NCBI GenBank assembly: GCA_014239155.1
Contig: JAAZZQ010000048.1
Coordinates: 1 to 64,000 of the forward strand
Reading direction: 5' to 3'
From: Lachnospiraceae bacterium
GTDB lineage: Bacteria; Bacillota; Clostridia; Lachnospirales; Lachnospiraceae
DNA: 64,000 bases
The notes under the pieces were generated by a model. The model saw nothing but the letters and a program-made list of their open reading frames with translations, did no database searches and was not told where the DNA came from. The stretch's first letter is position 1. Every line of letters begins with the position of its first letter. Positions 1-9,336 of the stretch are shown here, piece after piece. A program made the position numbers and the translations under genes.

Positions 1-129
1 AATAACTGCTTTAGCAGGACTTCCAGCTGACTTTAGTCAGGGAAAGACGGGGCTTTAGCCCCCAAAGCGACTTTCAGTCGCAAAACTTGGGCTTTAGACC
101 GAGATAACCCACCGGCTTTCAGCCGGTGG
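1..129. repeat. Tandem array of six TTTA/TTTCA-loop hairpins
   Basis: Six short hairpins follow one another: stems at 6-17, 27-40, 49-62, 67-81, 86-103 and 109-129, each closing a TTTA or TTTCA loop. The last is an 8-bp stem CCACCGGC/GCCGGTGG. No reading frame is evident. From memory, such hairpin trains lie downstream of tnpB in IS200/IS605-type elements of gut Clostridia, where they belong to the right end or guide RNA. The transposase itself would lie left of the window and is not seen, so the assignment is inference. Confidence 0.5.
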
Positions 130-149
130 TAGTTAAGTTTTTACACTAA

Positions 150-1265
150 TTACTTTTTATAGAAATTTTTAATTTTGTCTACTCTGGCAGTCATATTTTG
201 CAATAGCATATCTAATATTGTAATTGCAGTCATTGATTCTACGACAACAACGGCCCTTGGAACGATAATTGGGTCGTGTCTTCCTTTAATCTGAATCGTA
301 ATTTCTTCCCCGTCTCTATTAACTGTTTCCTGTTCCCGAAAAATAGAAGGGGTGGGTTTGAAATAAGCTCTCAGGATAAGTTCAGAGCCATCACTGATAC
401 CACCTAAAACTCCGCCTGCATGATTTGTTGCCTTGGTTACAGAAGAACCATTTTTCCGAAAACTGTCATTGTTGGAGGAACCATTTACAGTTGCAACTTT
501 GATACCATCGCCAATTTCAAAGGCTTTTACAGCGCCAATGGACAGAATTGCTTTTGCGAGATTGGCATCTAGTTTTTCAAAGACTGGTTCTCCGATTCCA
601 GCGGGTAGATTGGCGACACGACAGGCAATGACTCCGCCTGCAGAGTCTAATTTTTTCATGCATTCTTTTAAGTAAGCTTCTGCTTTGAGAGAAGTTTCCT
701 TGTCTGGCATACCTGTTGGATTGCTCCTTGCCTCTTCAATATTGATTTCATTTAAGGGGCGTTCTGGGTTTGGTATTTCAATTGTACCAATTGCTTGTGT
801 GTAAGCGGAAATTATAATACCAAGTTCTGTCAAGAGTTTTGATGCGATAGCGCCTGCTGCAACACGTCCAATTGTTTCACGTCCGGAGGAGCGTCCGCCG
901 CCGCGATAGTCTCTAAATCCATATTTTTGGTCAAAGGTATAGTCTGCGTGTCCGGGGCGGTAGTAGGAGGCAATTTCACTGTAATCGGAAGATTTTTGTG
1001 CAGTATTGCGCACAAACATGGAGATGGGAGTGCCAGTCGTTTTTCCTTCAAAGGTACCAGAGAGAATTTCAACACTGTCTGTTTCTTTCCTTTGCGTTGT
1101 AAAATGAGAGGAGCCGGGTTTTCTTCGGTCAAGAAATGATTGAATATCCATTTCATTTAAGGCAAGACCAGCCGGACAGCCATCCACAACAACGCCAATG
1201 CCGGGACCATGTGATTCCCCCCATGTAGTGATTTTAAATATATTTCCAAATGATGAACCAGACAT
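150..1265 (-). CDS. aroC: Chorismate synthase
   Basis: Converts 5-enolpyruvylshikimate-3-phosphate to chorismate, the last common step of aromatic amino acid synthesis; a cytoplasmic enzyme that needs reduced FMN. All three family signatures are visible: GESHGPGIGVVVDG near the N-terminus, the FRDYRGGGRSSGRET block in the first third, and RHDP..VPRAVVVVESMTA near the C-terminus. The start is set at the ATG giving MSGSSFGNIFK because an AAAGGAAAC ribosome site precedes it; an upstream in-frame ATG adds 11 unconserved residues. Length of 371 residues is normal. It is divergent from tgt and has its own promoter. No other aro gene lies in the window. Confidence 0.96.
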   Translation of the reverse strand: MSGSSFGNIFKITTWGESHGPGIGVVVDGCPAGLALNEMDIQSFLDRRKPGSSHFTTQRKETDSVEILSGTFEGKTTGTPISMFVRNTAQKSSDYSEIASYYRPGHADYTFDQKYGFRDYRGGGRSSGRETIGRVAAGAIASKLLTELGIIISAYTQAIGTIEIPNPERPLNEINIEEARSNPTGMPDKETSLKAEAYLKECMKKLDSAGGVIACRVANLPAGIGEPVFEKLDANLAKAILSIGAVKAFEIGDGIKVATVNGSSNNDSFRKNGSSVTKATNHAGGVLGGISDGSELILRAYFKPTPSIFREQETVNRDGEEITIQIKGRHDPIIVPRAVVVVESMTAITILDMLLQNMTARVDKIKNFYKK

Positions 1266-1346
1266 AATTGATGTTTCCTTTCTATTTTTTAAATACAAAA
1301 ATATGTTCGTAAATTTTAAAGATTAGAGAGTTTTGCTGTAACAAAT

Positions 1347-1375
1347 ATTATAAATGCAAAATATATAAAAAGCAA
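1347..1375 (-). promoter_or_regulatory. Predicted sigma-A promoter of aroC
   Basis: On the minus strand TTGCTT and TATAAT are separated by exactly 17 nt, about 80 nt upstream of the aroC start. Only the sequence match supports this. Confidence 0.6.
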
Positions 1376-1471
1376 GAACCAGTAAATCTCAATATATTGA
1401 TGCAAAATTAGAAAGAGTGTGTTATGATAAAACAGATAAATTAAAATGGTACTTTTTGAGGAGTGAAATGA

Positions 1472-2608
1472 ATGTATAAATTATTGAAACAAGAAGGGCG
1501 TGCAAAGCGTGCAGAAGTTACGACGGTTCATGGCACAATTCAGACCCCAGTATTTATGAATGTTGGTACTGTGGCGGCAATTAAAGGGGCAGTGTCAACG
1601 GCGGATTTAGAAGAAATTGGCACACAAGTGGAACTGTCTAATACGTATCATCTTCATGTTAGAACAGGAGATGAGGCAATTAAGAAGCTTGGCGGTCTGC
1701 ATAAGTTTATGTCATGGGACAAACCGATTTTGACGGATTCTGGCGGATTTCAGGTTTTTTCGCTCGCAGGGTTTCGCAGAATAAAAGAGGAGGGTGTTTA
1801 TTTTAATTCTCATATTGATGGTAGAAAGATTTTTATGGGGCCAGAGGAGAGTATGCGTATTCAATCGAATCTCGCATCTACAATTGCGATGGCTTTTGAT
1901 GAGTGCCCGCCCAGCAAGGCAGATAGGCCGTATGTTGAAAACTCTGTTGCCCGCACAACACGCTGGCTTGAGCGATGTAAAACTGCAATGCATAATCTTA
2001 ACGAGCAAGAGGATACAATCAATAAAAATCAATTGTTGTTTGGCATTAATCAGGGCGCAGTATATGCGGATATTCGTATTGAACATGCGAAGCGAATTTC
2101 CGAGATGGACTTGGATGGGTATGCAGTGGGTGGATTGGCTGTCGGTGAGACGCATGAAGAGATGTATTATATCTTAGAGGAAACTGTTCCATATTTGCCT
2201 AAGGACAAGCCAACTTATCTGATGGGAGTAGGGACACCAGCTAATATTTTGGAGGGGGTAGAACGCGGCATTGATTTTTTTGACTGTGTGTATCCGACTA
2301 GAAATGGACGTCATGGGCATCTGTATACAAATCATGGAAAAATTAATTTATTTAATGCAAAGTATGAATTGGATTCTAGACCCATTGAAGAGGGGTGTGG
2401 TTGTCCGGCTTGCCGCAGATATTCTAGGGCTTATATCCGCCATCTGTTAAAGGCAAAGGAAATGCTTGGATTGCGATTGTGTGTACTGCATAATTTATAT
2501 TTCTATAATACCATGATGACAGAAATTAGAGATGCACTGGATGCAGGAGAGTTTGCTATCTATAAGAAACACAAACTGGAAGGAATGCAAGCAGGTGCGA
2601 TAGTGTAG
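1472..2608 (+). CDS. tgt: tRNA-guanine transglycosylase (queuine tRNA-ribosyltransferase)
   Basis: Exchanges the wobble guanine of GUN-anticodon tRNAs (Asp, Asn, His, Tyr) for the queuosine precursor preQ1. Visible family landmarks are DSGGFQVFSL with the general-acid/base Asp, the GGLAVGE substrate loop, FDCVYPTRNGRHG with the nucleophilic Asp, and the C-terminal zinc site CGCPAC plus a downstream His in LCVLHNLYFYN. The 378-residue length is standard. The ATG follows GAGGAGTG. An extended -10 (TGTTATGAT, near 1421-1428) lies upstream, but its -35 is poorly spaced. It sits directly before yajC, an order common in bacteria. Confidence 0.96.
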   Translation: MYKLLKQEGRAKRAEVTTVHGTIQTPVFMNVGTVAAIKGAVSTADLEEIGTQVELSNTYHLHVRTGDEAIKKLGGLHKFMSWDKPILTDSGGFQVFSLAGFRRIKEEGVYFNSHIDGRKIFMGPEESMRIQSNLASTIAMAFDECPPSKADRPYVENSVARTTRWLERCKTAMHNLNEQEDTINKNQLLFGINQGAVYADIRIEHAKRISEMDLDGYAVGGLAVGETHEEMYYILEETVPYLPKDKPTYLMGVGTPANILEGVERGIDFFDCVYPTRNGRHGHLYTNHGKINLFNAKYELDSRPIEEGCGCPACRRYSRAYIRHLLKAKEMLGLRLCVLHNLYFYNTMMTEIRDALDAGEFAIYKKHKLEGMQAGAIV

Positions 2609-2635
2609 GGCGTGAATGCTTTATAAATATTTTAC

Positions 2636-2664
2636 TTGAAGTATTGGAAATTATTGTGTATGAT
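2636..2664 (+). promoter_or_regulatory. Predicted promoter of yajC
   Basis: TTGAAG and TATGAT are separated by 17 nt, with TG next to the -10, about 80 nt upstream of yajC. Suggests yajC can be transcribed apart from tgt. Confidence 0.5.
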
Positions 2665-2743
2665 ATATACTATGTGTTTGATATAGGGAATTGTAAATAT
2701 TACTGAACAGTTCCGAACGGCGATATAGGAGGAATAATTAAAT

Positions 2744-3070
2744 ATGAATTTATTGTTGACAGAGGCAGACGCGATGGCAGCAGGGCAAGGAGCTGCAAGT
2801 ATGATATCACTGGTTGTGATGGTGGTATTTTGGTTTGGAATTATGTATTTTTTGATGATTCGTCCTCAGAGAAAGGAGCAGAAGAAAAAGGCTGCTCTTG
2901 TCAATTCGGTGGAGGTTGGAGATAGTATTCTGACTACCAGCGGATTTTATGGCATGGTAATTGATGTTACAGACGAGGATGTTATTGTAGAATTTGGCAG
3001 CAATAAAAATTGCCGTATCCCCATGAAGAAGGCGGCAATTGAACAGGTTGAGAAGCCAGATAGTGAATAG
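2744..3070 (+). CDS. yajC: Sec translocase accessory subunit YajC
   Basis: Small single-pass membrane protein of the SecDF-YajC complex that assists protein export. It shows one N-terminal hydrophobic helix (about residues 19-39, ending MYFLMIRPQRKEQKKK) and then the conserved cytoplasmic part VGDSILTTSGFYGMV. The basic RPQRKEQKKK stretch right after the helix is typical. Length of 108 residues fits the family. TAGGAGGAATA provides a strong ribosome site. A terminator follows immediately, so it ends the tgt-yajC unit; secDF is not adjacent here. Confidence 0.93.
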   Translation: MNLLLTEADAMAAGQGAASMISLVVMVVFWFGIMYFLMIRPQRKEQKKKAALVNSVEVGDSILTTSGFYGMVIDVTDEDVIVEFGSNKNCRIPMKKAAIEQVEKPDSE

Positions 3071-3080
3071 AAATGCGATT

Positions 3081-3117
3081 AAAAAAGTCTCCGAGTATAT
3101 TCTGGGAGATTTTTTTA
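3081..3117 (+). terminator. Rho-independent terminator after yajC
   Basis: TCTCC pairs with GGAGA, extended by A/T pairs on both sides, and is followed by seven T residues. It separates yajC from the leuB operon. Confidence 0.75.
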
Positions 3118-3127
3118 TGTAATCTTG

Positions 3128-3156
3128 TTGAAATTTTCTGTCGAATGTAATATGAT
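3128..3156 (+). promoter_or_regulatory. Predicted promoter of the leuB-ilvD-ilvB operon
   Basis: TTGAAA and TATGAT are separated by 17 nt. Transcription would start near 3163 with a leader of about 65 nt, too short for a T-box, and no leader peptide rich in Leu/Ile/Val codons is evident. Confidence 0.6.
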
Positions 3157-3227
3157 TGAGTATGTGTATATTTATTCAAAAAAATGGAATGCAGTGAAAA
3201 ATCCATTCAAAAAAGGAGATAGAGAGC

Positions 3228-4328
3228 ATGAATTTGAATATCGTTTGTATACCCGGTGACGGAATTGGACCAGAGATCGTTACAGAAGCGAAGAAGGTAC
3301 TGGATCAGGTTGCTAAAAAATATGGTCACAGTATTTCGTATAAAGATATTTTGATGGGGGGCGCATCAATTGATGCCTGTGGGGAACCGCTTACAGAGGA
3401 GGCAATTGCTACAGCAAAGGCAGCAGATGCTGTGCTGATGGGATCGATTGGTGGAAATACTTCGACATCGCCGTGGTATAAATTGCCACCACATTTAAGA
3501 CCAGAATCAGGACTTTTAAAGTTGAGAAAATCCTTGAATTTGTTTGCAAATTTAAGACCTGCCTATTTATATGAGGAGTTAAAGGAAGCATGTCCCTTGC
3601 GAGAGGATATTATTGGCAGTGGATTTGATATGATGATTATGCGTGAACTTACAGGTGGATTGTATTTTGGAGAGCGCAGCACAAAGGAAGTGGACGGCAT
3701 TGTCACAGCAATTGATACACTTACATACACAGAAAATGAAATTCGACGCATTGCGACTAAGGGTTTTGAGATTGCGATGAAGCGCCGGAAAAAAGTGACC
3801 AGTGTCGATAAGGCCAATGTGCTAGATTCTTCTCGGCTTTGGAGAAAAGTGGTGGAGGAAGTCGCAAAAAATTATCCAGAGGTTACACTAGAACATATGC
3901 TTGTCGATAACTGTGCAATGCAACTTGTAAAAGACCCAAAACAGTTTGATGTGATTCTTACAGAAAATATGTTTGGTGATATTCTTTCAGATGAGGCAAG
4001 TATGGTCACAGGGTCCATTGGCATGTTGTCATCGGCAAGTTTAAATGACACAAAATTTGGACTTTATGAGCCAAGTGGTGGTTCTGCACCAGACATTGCG
4101 GGAAAGGGTATTGCAAATCCAATTGCGACAATTTTGAGTGCAGCAATGATGCTTCGCTATTCGTTTGATTTGGACGAGGAAGCAAACGCCATTGAGGCTG
4201 CAGTGAAAAAAGTGCTTCAGGACGGTTATCGCACAATTGATATTATGCCGCAAGAAGAGGGCAAACGTGGAACTGTAAAGCAGGTTGGGACAGCAGAAAT
4301 GGGAGATTTGATTGCAAGGGGGATTTAA
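3228..4328 (+). CDS. leuB: 3-isopropylmalate dehydrogenase
   Basis: Oxidatively decarboxylates 3-isopropylmalate to 2-oxoisocaproate with NAD+, the third step of leucine synthesis. The N-terminal [10 protein letters not shown], the [13 protein letters not shown] segment with substrate-binding Arg, and the metal and NAD region [14 protein letters not shown]...[21 protein letters not shown] are all present. Length of 366 residues is normal. The ATG follows AAAAGGAGATAGAGAGC. It is the first gene of a tight operon with ilvD (2 nt apart) and ilvB. leuA, leuC and leuD are not in the window. Confidence 0.97.
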   Translation: MNLNIVCIPGDGIGPEIVTEAKKVLDQVAKKYGHSISYKDILMGGASIDACGEPLTEEAIATAKAADAVLMGSIGGNTSTSPWYKLPPHLRPESGLLKLRKSLNLFANLRPAYLYEELKEACPLREDIIGSGFDMMIMRELTGGLYFGERSTKEVDGIVTAIDTLTYTENEIRRIATKGFEIAMKRRKKVTSVDKANVLDSSRLWRKVVEEVAKNYPEVTLEHMLVDNCAMQLVKDPKQFDVILTENMFGDILSDEASMVTGSIGMLSSASLNDTKFGLYEPSGGSAPDIAGKGIANPIATILSAAMMLRYSFDLDEEANAIEAAVKKVLQDGYRTIDIMPQEEGKRGTVKQVGTAEMGDLIARGI

Positions 4329-4330
4329 GA

Positions 4331-6001
4331 ATGAAGAGTGATAATGTAAAAAAGGGAATGCAGCAGGCACCACACAGAAGTCTATTTCATGCATTGGGAT
4401 TTACAGAAGAGGAAATGCAAAAACCTATGGTTGGAATTGTTAGTTCCTACAATGAGATTGTTCCGGGGCACATGAACTTGGATAAAATTGTGAATGCTGT
4501 AAAGCTTGGCGTGGCGGAGGCAGGTGGTGTTCCAGTTGTCTTTCCAGCGATTGCAGTTTGTGATGGAATTGCAATGGGACATATCGGCATGAAGTACTCC
4601 CTTGTCACAAGGGACCTAATTGCGGATTCGACAGAGTGTATGGCATTGGCGCATCAGTTTGATGCGCTTGTTATGGTGCCCAACTGTGACAAGAACGTTC
4701 CGGGGCTTTTAATGGCAGCAGCGCGCATCAATGTGCCGACAGTATTTGTGTCAGGAGGTCCGATGCTCGCAGGTCATGTGAAAGGACAGAAGCGCAGCCT
4801 TTCCTCTATGTTTGAAGCAGTAGGTTCCTATGCTGCGGGTACTATGACAGAGGAGGATGTCTGCGAGTTTGAGCAGAAGGCATGCCCGACATGTGGTTCT
4901 TGCTCTGGTATGTATACAGCTAATTCTATGAACTGCCTGACAGAAGCGCTTGGTATGGGCTTACAGGGAAACGGTACGATTCCAGCAGTGTATTCAGAAC
5001 GAATCAAGCTGGCAAAACATGCTGGTATGGCAGTGATGGAAATGCTTAGGAAAAACATTTGCCCACGTGATATTATGACAAAAGAGGCAATTATTAACGC
5101 GCTTACTGTCGATATGGCGCTTGGATGTTCTACAAATTCAATGTTACATTTGCCTGCGATTGCACATGAGATTGGTTTTGATTTTGATATATCTTATGCA
5201 AATGAAATTAGTGCAAAGACACCGAATCTTTGTCACCTTGCGCCAGCGGGGCCTACTTATATGGAAGATTTAAATGAAGCAGGTGGTGTATATGCAGTGA
5301 TGAATGAACTGTCAGAGCTTGGACTTTTGAATGAAAATTGTATGACGGTGACAGGAAAGACGATTGGGGAGAATATCAAAGGCGTTCAGAACAAAAATCC
5401 GGAGGTTATAAGACCACTTGACAATCCATATAGTAAAACAGGCGGACTTGCCGTGTTAAAAGGCAATCTTGCTCCTGATGGAAGTGTTGTAAAGCGCTCT
5501 GCAGTCGCTCCAGAGATGCTTGTCCACGAAGGACCTGCTCGTGTTTTTGAGTGCGAGGAGGATGCAATCGAAGCAATCAAGAGTGGAGGGATTGTTGCGG
5601 GAGATGTTGTGGTGATTCGCTATGAGGGTCCTAAAGGCGGTCCGGGTATGCGTGAGATGCTAAATCCTACATCAGCAATTGCAGGAATGGGACTTGGTTC
5701 TACGGTGGCATTGATTACAGATGGTCGCTTCTCCGGTGCATCACGCGGAGCTTCAATTGGACATGTGTCACCTGAAGCAGCTGTGTGTGGACCGATTGCA
5801 TTGGTTGAGGAGGGCGATATTATTGCGATTAACATTACAGAGTGCACTTTAAATGTTAAGGTATCTGATGAGGAGTTGGCAAGACGCCGTGCAAATTGGC
5901 AACCGCGAGAACCGAAAATAACAACAGGTTATCTTGCAAGATATCGTGAGCTTGTCACCAGTGGTAACCGGGGAGCGATACTTGAGATTCCAAGAAATTG
6001 A
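4331..6001 (+). CDS. ilvD: Dihydroxy-acid dehydratase
   Basis: Dehydrates 2,3-dihydroxy-isovalerate and -methylvalerate to the 2-oxo acids that yield Val, Leu and Ile; an iron-sulfur enzyme. Cluster and metal ligands are visible in PNCDKNVPG and [16 protein letters not shown], followed by [12 protein letters not shown]. The C-terminal half carries [12 protein letters not shown] and [11 protein letters not shown], both conserved. Length of 556 residues is typical. It starts 2 nt after the leuB stop with its ribosome site (GCAAGGGGGA) inside the leuB end, so the two are probably translationally coupled. Confidence 0.97.
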   Translation: MKSDNVKKGMQQAPHRSLFHALGFTEEEMQKPMVGIVSSYNEIVPGHMNLDKIVNAVKLGVAEAGGVPVVFPAIAVCDGIAMGHIGMKYSLVTRDLIADSTECMALAHQFDALVMVPNCDKNVPGLLMAAARINVPTVFVSGGPMLAGHVKGQKRSLSSMFEAVGSYAAGTMTEEDVCEFEQKACPTCGSCSGMYTANSMNCLTEALGMGLQGNGTIPAVYSERIKLAKHAGMAVMEMLRKNICPRDIMTKEAIINALTVDMALGCSTNSMLHLPAIAHEIGFDFDISYANEISAKTPNLCHLAPAGPTYMEDLNEAGGVYAVMNELSELGLLNENCMTVTGKTIGENIKGVQNKNPEVIRPLDNPYSKTGGLAVLKGNLAPDGSVVKRSAVAPEMLVHEGPARVFECEEDAIEAIKSGGIVAGDVVVIRYEGPKGGPGMREMLNPTSAIAGMGLGSTVALITDGRFSGASRGASIGHVSPEAAVCGPIALVEEGDIIAINITECTLNVKVSDEELARRRANWQPREPKITTGYLARYRELVTSGNRGAILEIPRN

Positions 6002-6018
6002 CCAAAGGAGAATTAAAA

Positions 6019-7698
6019 ATGCAGTTAACAGGTTCACAGATTGTTATTGAATGTTTGAAAGAGCAGGGAGTTGATACCGTATTTGGTTATCCCGGCGGAA
6101 CTATCTTGAATATTTACGACGAACTATATAAGCACAGTGATGAAATTACACATATCCTTACTTCTCATGAACAGGGTGCTTCTCATGCGGCTGACGGGTA
6201 TGCGCGCGCGACAGGAAAAGTTGGGGTTTGCCTTGCGACAAGTGGTCCGGGGGCAACCAACCTTGTAACAGGAATTGCAACTGCCTATATGGATTCTGTT
6301 CCATTAGTGGCAATCACAGCCAATGTAAATTTGCCATTGCTTGGGAAGGATACCTTTCAGGAGGTTGACATTGCAGGTGTGACAATGCCAATCACAAAAC
6401 ATGGATATATTGTAAAAGATGTCACTAAACTTGCAGACACCATCAGACGGGCGTTTAAGATTGCAAAATCAGGGAGACCAGGACCCGTATTGGTGGATAT
6501 TACTAAAGATGTAACAGCAAATATATGTGAATTTATTCCAGTAAAGCCAGAACAACCAGTCATTGTCAATTCCTATACGGAAAAGGATATTGATGTAGCA
6601 CTTGAATTAATTAAGACTGCAAAGAAACCTTATATTTATCTTGGCGGAGGTGCGATTATTTCTGGTGCATCACGGGAAGTTAAAGAATTTGCAGAAAAGA
6701 TACAAGCACCTGTGTGTGATACGCTGATGGCAAAGGGGGCTTTTGACGGTAAAAGTACATTGTATACTGGCATGATTGGTATGCATGGTACAAAGACATC
6801 AAATTATGGTGTTAGCCAATGTGATTTGTTGATAGCGCTTGGAGCACGTTTTTCTGACCGTGTGGTGGGCAATCCAAAGAAGTTTGCAGAGGGTGCGAAA
6901 ATCTTACATATTGATATTGACGCTGCGGAAATTAATAAAAATATCAAGACAGATGCCTCTATTATTGGAGACTTAAAGACCATCTTGAAAGAGCTAAACA
7001 GTAAGCTTACGCAACAGAATCATGATGCGTGGATTGCACAGATTAAAGAATTAAAAGAAAAGTATCCATTGCAATATGAACCTGATAAACTTACGTGTCC
7101 TTATGTCATTGAAGAGTTAGACAGAGTTACCAATGGAAAAGCAATTGTATCTACTGATGTAGGACAGCATCAAATGTGGGCAGCACAATATTATCAATAT
7201 ACGGAACCACGGACCTTCCTTTCGTCCGGTGGACTTGGAACGATGGGATATGGATTGGGAGCTTGTATTGGAGCAAAGGTTGGAAGACCAGATAAAATTT
7301 GTGTGAATATTGCTGGAGATGGCTGTTTTCGTATGAATATGAATGAGCTGGCAACAGCAAGTCGCTATAATATTCCAATTATTCAGATTATTATCAATAA
7401 TCATGTGCTTGGAATGGTTCGCCAGTGGCAGACATTATTTTATGAAAAGCGGTATTCACAGACAATTTTGACAGATAAAGTGGATTTTGTAAAAGTTTCC
7501 GAGGGGTTAGGCTGTGAGGCAATTCGTGTCACAAAGCGCGAGGAGATAGGACCAGCTCTTGAAAAAGCAATTTCACTTCAAAAACCAGTTGTAATCGAGT
7601 GCGTTATTGAGGAAGATGACAAAGTATTTCCTATGGTTCCTGCAGGAGCAGCAATCAGTGAGGCATTTGATGCGGAGGATTTGAAGCAGCGCCAGTAA
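6019..7698 (+). CDS. ilvB: Acetolactate synthase, large (catalytic) subunit
   Basis: Thiamine-diphosphate enzyme joining pyruvate with pyruvate or 2-oxobutyrate, the first common step of branched-chain amino acid synthesis. Seen: [15 protein letters not shown], the catalytic Glu in [15 protein letters not shown], a central domain with GARFSDRV, and the ThDP/Mg motif [15 protein letters not shown]. The ATG giving [11 protein letters not shown] is chosen because AAAGGAG precedes it; a TTG seven codons earlier lacks one. Length of 559 residues fits. No ilvN regulatory subunit follows, so it must be encoded elsewhere or be absent. Confidence 0.96.
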   Translation: MQLTGSQIVIECLKEQGVDTVFGYPGGTILNIYDELYKHSDEITHILTSHEQGASHAADGYARATGKVGVCLATSGPGATNLVTGIATAYMDSVPLVAITANVNLPLLGKDTFQEVDIAGVTMPITKHGYIVKDVTKLADTIRRAFKIAKSGRPGPVLVDITKDVTANICEFIPVKPEQPVIVNSYTEKDIDVALELIKTAKKPYIYLGGGAIISGASREVKEFAEKIQAPVCDTLMAKGAFDGKSTLYTGMIGMHGTKTSNYGVSQCDLLIALGARFSDRVVGNPKKFAEGAKILHIDIDAAEINKNIKTDASIIGDLKTILKELNSKLTQQNHDAWIAQIKELKEKYPLQYEPDKLTCPYVIEELDRVTNGKAIVSTDVGQHQMWAAQYYQYTEPRTFLSSGGLGTMGYGLGACIGAKVGRPDKICVNIAGDGCFRMNMNELATASRYNIPIIQIIINNHVLGMVRQWQTLFYEKRYSQTILTDKVDFVKVSEGLGCEAIRVTKREEIGPALEKAISLQKPVVIECVIEEDDKVFPMVPAGAAISEAFDAEDLKQRQ

Positions 7699-7720
7699 AA
7701 ATTATTGCCATTAGAGTACT

Positions 7721-9220
7721 ATGAGAAAATTTTTATTAAGTTTTATCAGAGTGATTGGTGTGATGACAGTGCTAGGAATTGGTGCTGTCATTGCATTGGA
7801 TCAATATTACCAGAATGTTTTTCCGATCGGTGTGACATTAAATAATGAATACTGCACGGGTATGACCATTGAAAAAGTGACAGATATCTTAGATCGTTCC
7901 TATGATTTACAGGCAGATAAAATTATTGTGCGCACATTAGATGGTGTGGAACATACATTGTCACTTAGCGAATGCGGGGTGACAGTTTCCTATAAACCAG
8001 CAGTTGCCAAATACATGAAACAGTGTAAATCCAAACCTTTTCAATGGCTAAATGATTTTTTTATGAACTGTCTGAAGTTGCGTTCGCCTCAAATGGGTAG
8101 TTTTCGGAGTGTGGCCATATTTCCCACTTTTTATTGTGATGTGGCTGCAATGACTGCAAAACTGGAGAAGACGGCGTGGCTCAACGAGAATTTGTACTCT
8201 GATAAAAATACAGATTCTATTGTACAAATTACAAAAAGTGCTGCAAAAGGATACATTTTAGTGGATAAAACAAAAGATTTGCTTTCAAAGGAAAGCGCAA
8301 TAGAATTTATTTGTGCCGAGATTGTTAACCAATTAACAAATAAAAATGGAGTTCCATTTCAAAGTGTATTGATTGATTTGTCAACAGAGGAAAACAAGAA
8401 AAAGTGCTACAAAAGTGTTCCGTATACAGCTGAGATGAAGGATACACTTGTAAAGTGGGAAGGTATCTGTGAGTTTCAGAATTTTTATATGATATACCAA
8501 TTTGGTAACTGTGAAGAAATTATTGACAAAGCAGTTGTTGCGGATTGGATGGAGCTTGACGAGGAAGGCGAGATTGTATTTGACGAACAGAATCGTCCAG
8601 TGCTTGATGATACGCTCATCAAGGAATATGTGTCATATTTGGCATCGACTTATAATACAGTAGGAATAGAGCGCAGTTTTAAGGCGACAAGAGGCGATAT
8701 TGTACAAGTGCCCGGCGGAGGTTATGGCAATGAGCTTGACGAGAAGGCGGAGTATGAATTTTTATTGAATGCATTTCTCAACAAAGAAAGTGGCACGCGA
8801 ACACCACAATACTTATCTGAGGCATGGGAAAAAGGCTCAGATGATATTGGAGATACTTATATTGAAGTTGACATGACCAGCCAGCATATGTATTATTATG
8901 TGGATGGTAAGATTGTACTTGATACGCCGGTGGTTACCGGAAATACTGCGCGGAGATGGGGAACGCCTTCCAAGGTTTGTTATGTGTATTTTAAGCAGAA
9001 AAATAGAGTGCTTAGAGGCACAAATTATGCTACGCCAGTCAAATACTGGATGGCAGTTGATGGTCATATTGGGATTCATGATGCGACTTGGCGTAAGGAA
9101 TTTGGAGGGGAGATTTATCAGACAGATGGTTCTCATGGCTGTATCAATACACCCCTTGGAATTATGACAGAACTATATGATTTGGTGGAGCTTGGCACGC
9201 CTGTTATTATGTTTTATTAG
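7721..9220 (+). CDS. L,D-transpeptidase (YkuD family) with N-terminal membrane anchor
   Basis: Probably forms 3-3 cross-links in peptidoglycan or attaches proteins to it. Residues 1-27 contain one hydrophobic segment (LSFIRVIGVMTVLGIGAVIAL), so the rest should lie outside the membrane. A middle region of about 300 residues resembles the putative peptidoglycan-binding domain often joined to YkuD. The C-terminal 120 residues hold the catalytic signature HIGIHDA...SHGCINTP with nucleophilic Cys. It begins 22 nt after ilvB with a weak ribosome site, so it may be read through from the amino acid operon. A terminator follows. Confidence 0.9.
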   Translation: MRKFLLSFIRVIGVMTVLGIGAVIALDQYYQNVFPIGVTLNNEYCTGMTIEKVTDILDRSYDLQADKIIVRTLDGVEHTLSLSECGVTVSYKPAVAKYMKQCKSKPFQWLNDFFMNCLKLRSPQMGSFRSVAIFPTFYCDVAAMTAKLEKTAWLNENLYSDKNTDSIVQITKSAAKGYILVDKTKDLLSKESAIEFICAEIVNQLTNKNGVPFQSVLIDLSTEENKKKCYKSVPYTAEMKDTLVKWEGICEFQNFYMIYQFGNCEEIIDKAVVADWMELDEEGEIVFDEQNRPVLDDTLIKEYVSYLASTYNTVGIERSFKATRGDIVQVPGGGYGNELDEKAEYEFLLNAFLNKESGTRTPQYLSEAWEKGSDDIGDTYIEVDMTSQHMYYYVDGKIVLDTPVVTGNTARRWGTPSKVCYVYFKQKNRVLRGTNYATPVKYWMAVDGHIGIHDATWRKEFGGEIYQTDGSHGCINTPLGIMTELYDLVELGTPVIMFY

Positions 9221-9232
9221 CACTACAAATAT

Positions 9233-9263
9233 CAACATTTCGTTCCTTTAGTAATGTTGTTTA
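9233..9263 (+). terminator. Probable terminator after the L,D-transpeptidase
   Basis: CAACATT pairs with AATGTTG across a 13-nt loop, followed by TTTATAT. The stem is AT-rich and the T run is broken, so this is moderate only. Confidence 0.4.
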
Positions 9264-9269
9264 TATAGA

Positions 9270-9298
9270 TTGATAACACATGTGCCGCTTTATATAAA
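9270..9298 (+). promoter_or_regulatory. Predicted promoter of serC-serA
   Basis: TTGATA and TATAAA are separated by 17 nt, about 40 nt before the serC ribosome site. Confidence 0.6.
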
Positions 9299-9336
9299 AG
9301 TGCGCACAATAATAAGAAATCAGGAGGAGTTAGAAA

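Noticed and set aside
3157-3227. T-box or leader peptide before leuB
   Set aside because: The leader is only about 65 nt, without the T-box motif or a run of Leu codons.
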